Assembly: GCF_003003175.1 (NCBI RefSeq)
Contig: NZ_PVTY01000011.1
Span: forward strand, 1 to 64,000
From: Nesterenkonia sandarakina
GTDB taxonomy: Bacteria; Actinomycetota; Actinomycetes; Actinomycetales; Micrococcaceae
Length of the DNA stretch: 64,000 nt
Reading direction: 5' to 3'
The notes beneath the pieces are model-generated. The model was given only the letters and a program-made list of their open reading frames with translations, was not told the origin of the DNA and did not search any database. Position numbers and translations under genes: made by a program. Positions 55,701 to 63,988 of the stretch are shown piece after piece; position 1 is the stretch's first letter; each line of letters begins with the position of its first letter.

Positions 55701-56943
55701 TCGCGATGCCGTCGCTGGTGCGCCCGGACCGTCCGGAGCGCTGGTTGGCGCTGGCCTGGGAGATGGCTTCGATGGGCAGCCGTTGGACCTTGGTGCGGGT
55801 GGAGTAGCGCGAGATCCTGGCGGTGCCGGTGTCGATCACGTACTTGATCCCGGGCACGGTCAGCGAGGTCTCGGCCACGTTGGTGGCCAGCACGATCCGA
55901 CGTCGGCCGCCGGGGGAGAAGACCCGCTTCTGCTCGGCCATGGAGAGCCGGCCGAAGAGCGGCAGGATCTCCGAGCCGCGCAGCCGCCGGTCACCGGAGA
56001 CGGTCTCGGTCAGCGCCTCCGCGGCGTCACGGATCTCGCGCTCGCCGGGGAAGAAGATCAGCATGTCGCCGTCGGGCTCACCGGCGAGCTCGAGGACGGC
56101 GTCGCTGACCGCGTCGAGGAGGTCTCGCTCCTCATCCGCGGCGCTGCTCGGCGCAGGGGTCTTCGCGCCGGGACGTGAGGCCGGGGAGCCGCCCCCGCGG
56201 GGTCCGGGGCTGCGGGAGCCCCCGTCCTCGGTCTCCCCGAAGTGCTCGGACTCGTCGAAGTCCTCGAGCTCCGCCTCCGGGTTCACCGGGCGGTACCGGA
56301 TCTCCACCGGATAGGTCCGTCCGGAGACCTCGATGATCGGCACGTCCGAGGTCTCCCGGGTCCAGGTCTCCGGGTCCTGGCTGAAGTGCCGGGCGAAGCG
56401 CTCCGGATCGATCGTGGCGGAGGTGACGATGACCTTCAGGTCAGGCCGGGTGGGGAGCAGTCGACGCAGGTAGCCCAGGATCACGTCGATGTTGAGGCTC
56501 CGCTCATGGGCCTCGTCGATGATGATCGCTGAGTAGCGCTTCAGCGCCGGGTCCCGCTGGATCTCGGCGAGCAGGATGCCGTCGGTCATGAGCTTCACCG
56601 CGGTGGAGCCCGAGACCTCGGCGTTGAACCTGACCTGGTAGCCGATGTCGCGACCCACCGAGGTGCCGAGCTCCTCGGCGAGCCGCTCGGCCACGGTCCG
56701 GGCCGCGAGCCTGCGCGGCTGGGTGTGACCGATCATGCCCTGGTTGTGCAGCCCCAGCTCCAGGACCATCTTCGGCAGCTGGGTGGTCTTGCCGGAGCCG
56801 GTCTCGCCGGCGACGACGATGACCTGGTGATCGGTGAGGGCCTTGAGGATGCGTTCGCGCTCGCCGCTGACGGGAAGCGCGGCGGGATAGGCGAGATCTT
56901 GCGCGGACCAGGTCTCGCGACGGGCTGTTCTGGGCTCAGACAT
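52714..56943 (-). CDS. hrpA: ATP-dependent RNA helicase HrpA (DEAH box)
   Basis: 1409-residue DEAH/RHA helicase. Motif I GETGSGKTT (about 46-54), motif II DEAH in IIDEAHERS near 142, motif III TSATID, motif VI QRSGRSGR, then HA2, OB and the long DUF3418 C-terminal domain. A Pro/Gly/Ser-rich insertion is seen near 245-275 and another near 1060-1110. HrpA resolves stalled or collided ribosomes in E. coli. ATG at 56943. Confidence 0.95.
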   Translation of the reverse strand: MSEPRTARRETWSAQDLAYPAALPVSGERERILKALTDHQVIVVAGETGSGKTTQLPKMVLELGLHNQGMIGHTQPRRLAARTVAERLAEELGTSVGRDIGYQVRFNAEVSGSTAVKLMTDGILLAEIQRDPALKRYSAIIIDEAHERSLNIDVILGYLRRLLPTRPDLKVIVTSATIDPERFARHFSQDPETWTRETSDVPIIEVSGRTYPVEIRYRPVNPEAELEDFDESEHFGETEDGGSRSPGPRGGGSPASRPGAKTPAPSSAADEERDLLDAVSDAVLELAGEPDGDMLIFFPGEREIRDAAEALTETVSGDRRLRGSEILPLFGRLSMAEQKRVFSPGGRRRIVLATNVAETSLTVPGIKYVIDTGTARISRYSTRTKVQRLPIEAISQASANQRSGRSGRTSDGIAIRLYSQEDFDSRPAFTDPEILRTSLASVLLQMSSMGITRSPEELLDFPFVQKPDSKAVNDAVRLLTELGALSLKAESPQKGQEGQQGRKGSGTSSVTPVGRMLSQLPVDPRMARMMVEAARRDCLPEVTVLTAALSIQDPRERPAEKRAQADELHSRFKDENSDFSALLNLWRYLQDKQTELSGNQFRKLCHREHLNYLRVREWQELVSQLTEIAEQVEFSGKGPGRRAGSGGRRGKKLPAVDPAAKHDQIHQSLLSGLLSHVGLYNPRTRDYQGARGTRFAVFPGSHLFKKNHDWVMASELVETSRLWARSVAKIDPAWVEELAPHLVKTSHSEPRWSARQGAVVATEKVTLFGVPVIADRQVLYSKVDPEYSRELFIQRALVDGEWSTRHHFDRRNRERFAELDELENRTRRKDLRASDEELFSFFDARVPANIVSQRHFDSWWKTQRLETPELLDLTDVELMAQAAEELDIDSYPEHFDHDGLNLELQYEFNPTRYTAESGSSPSAAADGVTVRIPVVFLNQLQPERFDWLIPGLRTELITALIRNMPKPVRKNFVPAPDVAEKARTLLEQDYTPGVDSLTASLAAVLRQLKGHVVDPQVFDTSALPEHLRFTFAVISERGRVLDSGFDLRELQIRFSAENREAIGRSLSEEPSSKGGKPTPQPARATGPAQSGSRSPQGAGARNGRGKQQKAPASTVSAPAGKQRQRTWTFGDLPREITTVVAGRQITGYPALVPAGGADGVSYSIQDSAAEQARVHRAGVVALLREVLPSPQRYVLDHLSNRERLAFSQSPHGTVESLVSDATMAALAHLVPAELPFGAAEFETIARHCRAELIETVLRLTDVLAQILSLSTELGARLERVSSSALKAARSDMTAQLQQLVYPGFVTATGQAQLQHMPRYLQAIKTRLDRLESGQGLTRDAQDMAAVQELEDEYDAALEAVPAQLPVPAELAAVKWMIEEFRVNLFAQQLGTAQTVSVKRIRRAIKTARR

Positions 56944-57106
56944 AACCCTCCAATACTAGGGTTGATGCGGTGAACTGGGGTCACCGGGTGCAGGCAAGGC
57001 CAGACCGGGCTCTGGGGGATCCCGGCGCGGGCCCACGATTAGGCATCCGGTCCGGAATATGGGTAATATGTTTCTCGCTGCCGGGGAGCGATCGCCGGTT
57101 GCGAGA

Positions 57107-57124
57107 CAGGCCCGAAAGGGCCTG
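57107..57124 (+). other. Hairpin with GAAA tetraloop just upstream of tRNA-Leu
   Basis: CAGGCCC-GAAA-GGGCCTG, a perfect 7-bp stem with a GNRA loop, ending 12 bases before the mature tRNA. It may be a 5' leader structure for RNase P or another nuclease. Confidence 0.5.
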
Positions 57125-57136
57125 AACAACAGGTAT

Positions 57137-57220
57137 GCGCGAGTGGCGGAATAGGTAGACGCGCTGGCTTCAGGTGCCAGTGCCTTCACGGGCGTGGGGG
57201 TTCAAGTCCCCCCTCGCGCA
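57137..57220 (+). tRNA. tRNA-Leu (anticodon CAG)
   Basis: 84 nt without CCA. Acceptor GCGCGAG pairs with CUCGCGC (57213-57219). D-arm contains GGCGGAAUAGGUAGAC; anticodon arm CUGGC-UUCAGGU-GCCAG with CAG at 57171-57173; long variable arm; T-arm GGGGGUUCAAGUCCCCC. It reads CUG, the main Leu codon in this GC-rich genome. CCA is not encoded. Confidence 0.96.
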
Positions 57221-57244
57221 CAGAGTATTCAAGCAGCACAGCGG

Positions 57245-57290
57245 GCCCCGCTTCGGATGATCACGATCATCGGAGGCGGGGCTCTTCTGC
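57245..57290 (+). terminator. Terminator after tRNA-Leu
   Basis: Long imperfect hairpin with GCCCCGC (57245-57251) pairing GCGGGGC (57276-57282), an extended inner stem GGATGAT/ATCATCG, then TCTTCT. Confidence 0.7.
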
Positions 57291-57435
57291 GTCCTGGCGC
57301 GATCCGCCGACGGTCGCATCCCGCACAGGGACCCGATGCCCATGTGTCCAAATATGAACGCGCAGTTGTACATAATTGAAGATATTGCCGCATAGTGGTG
57401 TCACGCACACTGACTCCACGATGAGAGGCGCACCG

Positions 57436-58647
57436 ATGAGCACCGATGAGAGCACCGCCGGGGCCGGAGCCCCGACGCCCAGGAAATCCGCGGGCAGGAC
57501 CGCGATCGCCGTGGTCGCCGCGGCGGCCCTCGCCGGCACGGCTGGCTTCGTGGTGGCCAACTCCACCGGCGACGATGCGGGGTCGACCACCGCAGGATCC
57601 GACACTGCAGGATCCGACAGCGCAGAATCAGGCGGCACTGGCTCGGGGGACACGGCCACCACGGTCGTCGCGGCGGACATCCCCGGGGAGCACCGCGGCT
57701 TCGACGAGGTCCACACGGAAGAGCCGCTGGCCACCACCGACTGGCTGGCCGAGCGTCTGGAGGAGGGGGAGCTCCACGAGCAGGGGATCGTGCTGCTCGA
57801 CGTCTCGGAGAACCTGCCCAGCTCGGAGCTCACCCCCTACGCCGAGGCGCATATTCCGCAGGCGCAGTATGTGGAGTGGTCCGAGGAGTTCACCGCGCCC
57901 AACACGCGGGAGTTCATCTCCGCGGAGGAGTTCACCGAGCTCGCCCAGTCCCTGGGCATCGGTGAAGATTCGACCGTGGTCCTCTACGGGGACAACAACA
58001 ACTGGTTCGCCGCCTACGCTTCCTGGGTGTTCAATCTCTACGGCGTCGAAGACGTGGTGCTGCTCGACGGAGGCCTGCACAAATGGGAGCTCTATGACGA
58101 GCGGGAACTGGTGGAAGAGGTCCCCTCGGTGCCGGCCGGGAACTTCGAGGCCAAGCCGCAGAACCACGACCTCCGCGCGTTCCAGCCCGAGGTGCTGGAG
58201 ATCGCAGAGCAGAACACCGAGGCCGACGGAGACGCCGTCGCGGCGGTCAACCTGGTCGATATCCGCTCAGCCGAAGAGCACGACGGCGAGGTCGGCGTCG
58301 ACCCGGACATCTTCCAGGGCGAGGGCGCCGCAGTCTGGGGGCACATCCCGGGGTCGGTCAACGTCACCTGGACCCAGATCGTGGACGAGGAGACCGGTGA
58401 GTTCCTCCCCGCCGAGGAGATCCGCAGCATCTACGAGGAGGCCGGGGTGGACTTCGATGATCCGATCATCGCCTACTGCCGGATCGGAGAGCGCGCCTCG
58501 CACACCTGGTACGCGCTGAGCCAGATCCTCGGCGAGGAGGTCAAGGTCTATGACGGCTCCTGGTCTGAATGGGGCAACAGCGTCGGCGTCCCGGTGGCGA
58601 ACAACTCCGGAGAGCGGGCAGGACTCTGGGGCCAGTCCGGAGACTGA
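57436..58647 (+). CDS. Secreted rhodanese (thiosulfate sulfurtransferase)
   Basis: 403 residues. An N-terminal signal or anchor helix (about 24-48; TAIAVVAAAALAGTAGFVV) and a Gly/Ser/Asp/Thr-rich linker precede two rhodanese domains. In the first the loop at the active position reads LYGDNNNWFA and has no Cys; the second has Cys348 in IIAYCRIGERASHT. The ATG at 57436 has GAGAGG upstream; an in-frame start at 57376 is less likely. Next to a TsuA-like transporter, it likely processes extracellular thiosulfate. Confidence 0.88.
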   Translation: MSTDESTAGAGAPTPRKSAGRTAIAVVAAAALAGTAGFVVANSTGDDAGSTTAGSDTAGSDSAESGGTGSGDTATTVVAADIPGEHRGFDEVHTEEPLATTDWLAERLEEGELHEQGIVLLDVSENLPSSELTPYAEAHIPQAQYVEWSEEFTAPNTREFISAEEFTELAQSLGIGEDSTVVLYGDNNNWFAAYASWVFNLYGVEDVVLLDGGLHKWELYDERELVEEVPSVPAGNFEAKPQNHDLRAFQPEVLEIAEQNTEADGDAVAAVNLVDIRSAEEHDGEVGVDPDIFQGEGAAVWGHIPGSVNVTWTQIVDEETGEFLPAEEIRSIYEEAGVDFDDPIIAYCRIGERASHTWYALSQILGEEVKVYDGSWSEWGNSVGVPVANNSGERAGLWGQSGD

Positions 58648-58690
58648 GCTGTTCCCGTTCCACCCGGATCGCTGACCGAAGACCGTTGAG

Positions 58691-58722
58691 GGAGCCGGGC
58701 CCGCGGCAGCGGGCCCGGCTCC
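58691..58722 (+). other. Strong 14-bp stem-loop between rhodanese and transporter genes
   Basis: GGAGCCGGGCCCGC-GGCA-GCGGGCCCGGCTCC is perfectly paired. No T-tract follows, so it may set relative expression within the operon (partial termination or mRNA protection) and not end it. Confidence 0.55.
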
Positions 58723-58743
58723 TGTGTGCAGGAGAGGACCCTC

Positions 58744-59985
58744 ATGACCGTGCAAGTCAGAGCAGATCGAGAGCTGGGATGGACCCGGGCGGACACCGTG
58801 CGCACCGTGATCGCGGTCGCCGTGGCGGCGGTGCTGCTGGGGCTCGCGGGGTACCTCTCCGCGACCGACGGCGAGGGGCTCGGCGGATCCAATGCGGCCC
58901 TGATGCTGCTCATCGGGGCGGGTCTGGGCATCCTGTTCGAGCGTGGCCGGTACTGCTTCTTCTGCGTGTTCCGGGACCTCTTCGAGAAGCGGGATAGCAG
59001 GGGGATGTACGCGATCCTGGTCTCCATCGGGGTCGGCACGATCGGCTACGCGGTGATCTTCTCGACCCGGATTCCGACGCCCACCGCAGACAACGTCCCC
59101 ACGGACGCGCACATCGCGCCGGTCTCACTGGCGCTGGTCATCGCCGGACTGGCCTTCGGGCTGGGCATGGTGATCTCCGGCGGATGCATCGCCGGGCATC
59201 TGTACCGCCTCCCAGAGGGGCACCTGCGCTCGATCCCCGCGCTGGCCGGCGTCGTCCTGGGCTTCGGGCTCGGCTTCCTGAGCTGGGACGCCATGTACTC
59301 GGGGTTCATCCTCGGCGCCCCCGCGACCTGGCTGGCGGCGGGCAACGGGTATGTGCTCGCGGTGCTGCTGCAGCTCGGGGTGCTGGTGGGTCTGGGGGTG
59401 TTGCTGCTGCGCTGGAACCCTCCGGTCCAGGGCCGGGGGGACCGGGTCGTGGACGCCGCCGAAGTCCGGCGGCTGGTGTTCTTCAAACGCTGGCCGGCGC
59501 TGTTCACCGGCGCCGCCGTGGGAATCCTGGCGATCCTGGCCTACTACAAGGACCAGCCGCTGGGGGTCACCCAGCAGATCTCGTCGATGACCCGGACCGG
59601 CATGACCGAGGCCGGCTGGATGGACGGCTTCATGCCGGGGCTCGATGAGCGGCTCGCCGGGTGTGTGGCCATGGTGGTCGACACCATCACCACCAACGGA
59701 TGGCTGATCGTGGGGATCGTGCTGGCCTCCCTGGCGGTCGCCCTGCCGGGGCGGCGGGTGCGTGTCGAGAAGACCACCGCGTTCAATTCGCTGACCGCGC
59801 TCGGGGGAGGGGTGCTCCTGGGCTGGGGTGCGATGATCGGGCTGGGCTGCACCATCGGAGTGCTGCTCTCGGGGACGCAGGCTCTGGCGCTCTCCGGATG
59901 GGTGTTCGGCGCGGCGATCGTCGTCGCAGCCGGACTCGGATTCCGCTTCGGTCTGCACCGCAAGGCTGCCCCCGGGGTGTTCTGA
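58744..59985 (+). CDS. YeeE/YedE (TsuA)-family thiosulfate transporter
   Basis: 413-residue membrane protein with about nine helices. Conserved Cys motifs FERGRYCFFC, ISGGCIAGH and GLGCTIG match the TsuA family, where they carry thiosulfate by transient S-S hydrogen bonding. The ATG at 58744 has AGGAGAGG seven bases upstream. Paired with the secreted rhodanese upstream. Confidence 0.88.
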   Translation: MTVQVRADRELGWTRADTVRTVIAVAVAAVLLGLAGYLSATDGEGLGGSNAALMLLIGAGLGILFERGRYCFFCVFRDLFEKRDSRGMYAILVSIGVGTIGYAVIFSTRIPTPTADNVPTDAHIAPVSLALVIAGLAFGLGMVISGGCIAGHLYRLPEGHLRSIPALAGVVLGFGLGFLSWDAMYSGFILGAPATWLAAGNGYVLAVLLQLGVLVGLGVLLLRWNPPVQGRGDRVVDAAEVRRLVFFKRWPALFTGAAVGILAILAYYKDQPLGVTQQISSMTRTGMTEAGWMDGFMPGLDERLAGCVAMVVDTITTNGWLIVGIVLASLAVALPGRRVRVEKTTAFNSLTALGGGVLLGWGAMIGLGCTIGVLLSGTQALALSGWVFGAAIVVAAGLGFRFGLHRKAAPGVF

Positions 59986-60030
59986 GCCGCACCGGCCCGA
60001 GCGCCTGCCCCGGCGCCGAGGCGGGTCCGC

Positions 60031-60792
60031 CTAGTCGGTCTCCGGATCCTCGGTGCGGCGTCCGCTGTGGTGCCGAAGCGCCTTCCGGGCCGCCTTGGCC
60101 TCAGACTTCTCCGCCTCCAGCTGGCGTTTCACGTCCGAGGCGTAGACGTCCACGTACTCCTGCCCGGAGAGCCGCATGATCCGATACATGATCTCGTCGG
60201 CGACCGCCCGCTGGGCGAAACGGTCATCGGCATTGGCGTAGTAGGACTCGAAGGTCATCGGCTCACCGACGATCATCCCGACCCGGCCCAGCCGGGGGAT
60301 GTTCTTCCCGATCGGCTGCACCTTGTCGGTGCCGATCAGCGCGATCGGGATCACCGGGGCCTGGGTGTTCAGGGCCAGCCGCGCGATGCCGAGCTTGCCG
60401 CGATAGAGCCGACCGTCGGGGCTGCGGGTGCCTTCCGGGTAGATGCCCAGCACCCCTCCATCACGCAGCGCCTGCTCTCCGGCGTTGAGCGAATGCTGGC
60501 TCGCCTTCCCGCCGGAGCGGTCCATCGGGATCTGCCCGGAGAGGTCGAAGAACTTCCGCATCACCCACCCGGAGGCGCCCTGCCTGCTCCAGTAGTCGTC
60601 CTTCGCCATGAAGTGCACCTGCCGGGGCACATTCACCGGCATGAACACCGAATCGGAGAAGGACAGGTGGTTCGAGGCGAGGATCGCGGGACCCTCGCTG
60701 GGAATGTTGTGCAGACCGCGGACCCAGGGGCGGAACACCGTGTTGACCACCGGGGCCACGACGAAGTTCTTGGCGACGCTATAGAACGACAC
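60031..60792 (-). CDS. Lysophospholipid acyltransferase (PlsC family)
   Basis: 253 residues. Acyltransferase motifs: NHLSFSDS (HxxxxD-like, His and Asp), GQIPMDRSGG, YPEGTRSPDG and VIPIALIGT. It probably makes phosphatidic acid from lysophosphatidate. GTG at 60792 was chosen: AAAGGA is upstream, and a GTG at 60834 lies inside the likely -10 box (TACAGT, 60838-60833). C-terminal 30 residues are Lys/Arg/Glu-rich. Confidence 0.88.
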   Translation of the reverse strand: MSFYSVAKNFVVAPVVNTVFRPWVRGLHNIPSEGPAILASNHLSFSDSVFMPVNVPRQVHFMAKDDYWSRQGASGWVMRKFFDLSGQIPMDRSGGKASQHSLNAGEQALRDGGVLGIYPEGTRSPDGRLYRGKLGIARLALNTQAPVIPIALIGTDKVQPIGKNIPRLGRVGMIVGEPMTFESYYANADDRFAQRAVADEIMYRIMRLSGQEYVDVYASDVKRQLEAEKSEAKAARKALRHHSGRRTEDPETD

Positions 60793-60832
60793 GGTGTGAG
60801 GGGGTCCTTTCAGGGGGCTGAGCTTCGTGACC

Positions 60833-60851
60833 ACTGTAGAGGCAATACAGT
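60833..60851. promoter_or_regulatory. Back-to-back divergent -10 boxes
   Basis: ACTGTA-GAGGCAA-TACAGT: TACAGT on the plus strand (60846-60851) lies six bases before the esterase ATG (leaderless), and TACAGT on the minus strand (60838-60833) serves the acyltransferase. RNA polymerases would compete for the same 19 bases. Confidence 0.5.
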
Positions 60852-60857
60852 AGAGGA

Positions 60858-61604
60858 ATGGACATGTCCGGCTTCGGAGTTTCGGTCTTTCACGGATTCA
60901 CCTCCACGCCCGCCTCGATGCGCGCGCTCGCCGATGCCCTTCAGGGCGCCGGCTTCACGGTGGATCTGCCGCTGCTGCCCGGTCACGGTACAAGCTGGGA
61001 ACAGCTGGCCACGACTTCGCGAAGCGAGATCATGCGGGCCGCGCTGGCCAGCTATGACCGGCTCGCCGCTCGCTGCCCCCGAGTGGCCACCGTGGGGCTC
61101 TCCATGGGGGGATCGCTGGCGCTGCATGTGGCTGCCCATCGGCGGGTGGAGGCGGTCTCGGTGATCAATCCCGGACTCCGGCTGGCCCCGCTGACCGGTC
61201 CCAAAGCCTGGGCCATGGGCCGGATCCGTCCCTCGGTGGCCAGCATCGCCGGGGACATCGCCAAGCCCGACGTGGTGGAGGAGGCCTACGCGCAGACTCC
61301 GCTGCGCGCCGTCGTGGAGCTGGATCGGCTCTTCGCGCAGGTCCGCCGCGAGCTCCCCGAGCTGGCCCGCCGGCGGACCCCGGTGCTGTTCTTCCGCTCA
61401 TCGGTGGACAACGTCCTGCCGCCGTCCTCGGCCGAGACGCTGTCTCGGCTGCTCCGCGCGGACCAGCTCGAGACCGTCGAGCTCACCCGCAGCCAGCACG
61501 TGGCGACGCTGGACCACGAGGCGGAGACCATCCACGAGCAGCTGATCAGTTTTCTGCACCGACGGCACCTCGCCGCCGAGACCCTTGAGAGGATGGCGCC
61601 ATGA
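60858..61604 (+). CDS. Alpha/beta hydrolase (Est30-like carboxylesterase/monoacylglycerol lipase)
   Basis: 248 residues. Oxyanion motif FHGFTSTPAS, nucleophile elbow GLSMGGSLAL (Ser), acid in FFRSSVDNV and His in TRSQHVATLDHE. It resembles bacterial Est30/monoglyceride lipases. Together with the acyltransferase and acyl-CoA ligase it forms a lipid-related neighbourhood. The stop overlaps the next gene (ATGA). Confidence 0.88.
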   Translation: MDMSGFGVSVFHGFTSTPASMRALADALQGAGFTVDLPLLPGHGTSWEQLATTSRSEIMRAALASYDRLAARCPRVATVGLSMGGSLALHVAAHRRVEAVSVINPGLRLAPLTGPKAWAMGRIRPSVASIAGDIAKPDVVEEAYAQTPLRAVVELDRLFAQVRRELPELARRRTPVLFFRSSVDNVLPPSSAETLSRLLRADQLETVELTRSQHVATLDHEAETIHEQLISFLHRRHLAAETLERMAP

Positions 61605-61966
61605 GCACCTATCGCGACGATGAACCCAGCAGAGTCTTCGGCCGAGAGGGGCGTTCGCGACCACTTCCCGGCCCCGGACAGGGGCCCCGGGATCACAGCG
61701 TGGACGACTCCGTGCTGGAAGACATCGATGACTTCGAGCCCCCGAACCCGAAGAACCCGCTGGCCGGCGCGAAGCCAGCCGTGGTGCTCGGTGCGGTGCT
61801 GAGCATCGGCGCGATCCTGGCGCTGATCATCGTGCCCTTCCTCCCGCTGAACACCCCCAGCTGGACCGTGCCGGCGCTGATCGGAGTGGTGCTCGCGGGT
61901 CTGGTCATCCTGTTCCTGCAGATGCCGCGCAACCGCTCAGGATCCGGGGACGGCGCACAGGTCTGA
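61601..61966 (+). CDS. Small membrane protein, unknown function
   Basis: 121 residues: about 58 polar, acidic residues (DDSVLEDIDDFEPPNPKNP), then two membrane helices (AVVLGAVLSIGAILALIIVPF, seen as GAVLSIGAILALIIV, and ALIGVVLAGLVILFL) and a short polar tail. It overlaps the esterase stop, so it is cotranscribed. Similar two-helix proteins occur at this place in Micrococcaceae; no function is known. Confidence 0.7.
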   Translation: MSTYRDDEPSRVFGREGRSRPLPGPGQGPRDHSVDDSVLEDIDDFEPPNPKNPLAGAKPAVVLGAVLSIGAILALIIVPFLPLNTPSWTVPALIGVVLAGLVILFLQMPRNRSGSGDGAQV

Positions 61967-62062
61967 GCGGTCCGCCGACAAAGACACGAAACATCCAGCT
62001 ACCGTTGAGTAACGGGCTGTGAGACCATGATGTGAGATGGCACACATGATGGAGGAGTCCCC

Positions 62063-63886
62063 GTGAAGGAAATCGCAACACCGCCCGCAGTAGAGGTCCC
62101 GGCCGAGCTGAACATCACTGACCTGCTGGAACGGCAGTTCACGTCAGATCCGAAGAACATCCTCTTCGGTCGCCAGCTGAGCCCCGGCCAGTGGACCGAC
62201 GTCAGCACCGCCGAGTTCCGCGACCAGGTGATCGCCCTGGCGAAGGGGATCATCGGCTCCGGCATCGAGGTCGGTGACCGGGTCGCGATCATGGCCCCCA
62301 CCCGGTACGAGTGGACGCTGCTGGACTTCGCGATCTTCTATGCCGGTGCTGTCACAGTGCCGGTCTACGAGACCTCCTCGCCCTCCCAGGTGGCCTGGAT
62401 CATCGAAGACGCCGGCGTGAAGCTGCTCGTCGCCGAGACCCCGGCGCACCAGAAGATCGTCGAGCGCGCCGTCGCCCAGGAGAAGCTGACCGGGCTCGGC
62501 AACGTCTACACGATCGAGGGCTCCGGGCTGGATCAGCTGCGCGCCAAGGGCGCTGACGTGACCGAGGATCAGGTCATGGCCCGCCGCGGGGTCGCCGTGG
62601 GCGCTGACCTCGCCACGATCATCTACACCTCGGGGACCACCGGGCGGCCCAAGGGCTGCGAGCTGACCCACGCCAACTTCACCGAGCTCTCGCTCCAGGC
62701 CCTGGGCTCCTCACTGGGCTCCGTGGTCAACAAGGACGCCTCCACGGTGATGTTCATCCCGCTGGCCCACGTGTTCGCACGCTTCATCTCGGTGCTCGCC
62801 GTGGCCGGCGGCTCCCGGGTCGGACACACCTCCGACATCAAGGAGCTGGTGGATGACCTGGGCACCTTCAAGCCGACCTTCCTGCTCGCGGTCCCGCGTG
62901 TCTTCGAGAAGATCTACAACGCGGCGATGATGAAGGCCGAGTCCGACGGCAAGGGAGCGATCTTCCAGAAGGCCGCGGACACCGCCATCGAATGGTCCCG
63001 CGCCAAGCAGAACGGCAAGGTGCCCTTCACCCTGGGACTCAAGCACACCGTCTTCGACAAGCTCGTCTACTCCAAGCTGCGCGCTCGGATGGGCGGGCAG
63101 GTCGCCCACGCGGTCTCCGGCGGATCTCCGCTGGGGGAGCGGCTGGGCCACTTCTTCTACGGCGTGGGCGTGCAGATCCTGGAGGGCTACGGCCTCACCG
63201 AGACCACGGCGCCGCTGACCGTGAACACCCCGGCGCTGAGCAAGATCGGCACCGTCGGAGCCCCGCTTCCCGGGTGTGCAGTGAAGATCGCCGAGGACGG
63301 TGAGATCCTGGGCCGCGGGGTCTGCGTCTTCCGCGGCTACCACAACCGGCCCGAGCTGAACCAGGAGATCTTCACCGACACCGGCTGGTTCCGCACCGGC
63401 GACGTCGGCACCCTGGACTCCGACGGCTGCCTCACCATCACCGGTCGCAAGAAGGAGATCCTGGTCACCGCCGCCGGCAAGAACGTCTCCCCGGCCCAGC
63501 TCGAGGACCTGATGCGCTCCGACGCGATCGTCTCCCAGGCCGTGGTGGTCGGGGACAACCGTCCCTTCGTGGCCGCGCTGATCACCCTGGACGAAGAGAC
63601 CCTGCCGCAGTGGCTCGAGCGCAAGGGACTTGATCCCAAGACCCCGGTCGCCGACCTGGTCCAGCACGAGACGATCATCGCCCATGTGCAGTCGGTGGTG
63701 GACCGGGCCAACGAGTCCGTCTCCCGCGCCGAATCGATCCGTGACTTCCGGCTGATGCACACCGACTTCACCATCGAGTCCGGCCACCTCACCCCGTCCA
63801 TGAAGATCAAGCGTCCCGTGGTGATGAAGGACTTCGCCGACGAGGTCGAGGCGCTCTACACCGAGGCCGCGGCCAAGAAGGGCTGA
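62063..63886 (+). CDS. Long-chain fatty acid-CoA ligase (FadD15-like, AMP-forming)
   Basis: 607 residues of the ANL superfamily. P-loop IIYTSGTTGRPKG, ATP/AMP motif EGYGLTETTA, hinge region GWFRTGDVGTLDSDG and catalytic Lys in the C-terminal domain (SMKIKRPVV). It activates fatty acids as acyl-CoA for lipid synthesis or degradation. GTG start with GGAGG upstream (GATGGAGGAGT). Confidence 0.93.
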   Translation: MKEIATPPAVEVPAELNITDLLERQFTSDPKNILFGRQLSPGQWTDVSTAEFRDQVIALAKGIIGSGIEVGDRVAIMAPTRYEWTLLDFAIFYAGAVTVPVYETSSPSQVAWIIEDAGVKLLVAETPAHQKIVERAVAQEKLTGLGNVYTIEGSGLDQLRAKGADVTEDQVMARRGVAVGADLATIIYTSGTTGRPKGCELTHANFTELSLQALGSSLGSVVNKDASTVMFIPLAHVFARFISVLAVAGGSRVGHTSDIKELVDDLGTFKPTFLLAVPRVFEKIYNAAMMKAESDGKGAIFQKAADTAIEWSRAKQNGKVPFTLGLKHTVFDKLVYSKLRARMGGQVAHAVSGGSPLGERLGHFFYGVGVQILEGYGLTETTAPLTVNTPALSKIGTVGAPLPGCAVKIAEDGEILGRGVCVFRGYHNRPELNQEIFTDTGWFRTGDVGTLDSDGCLTITGRKKEILVTAAGKNVSPAQLEDLMRSDAIVSQAVVVGDNRPFVAALITLDEETLPQWLERKGLDPKTPVADLVQHETIIAHVQSVVDRANESVSRAESIRDFRLMHTDFTIESGHLTPSMKIKRPVVMKDFADEVEALYTEAAAKKG

Positions 63887-63951
63887 TCCGCGCACGCCGC
63901 ACCCCTGCGCGTGCCCGCCAGCGCTGACCCGACGATCCCAGCAGAACCCCG

Positions 63952-63988
63952 GAGCCCGGGGGCGCACGCCGCCCCCGGGCTCCTTTCG
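63952..63988 (+). terminator. Terminator after the acyl-CoA ligase
   Basis: 14-bp stem, GGAGCCCGGGGGCG (63952-63965) with CGCCCCCGGGCTCC (63971-63984), five-base loop, then TTTC. Confidence 0.85.
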
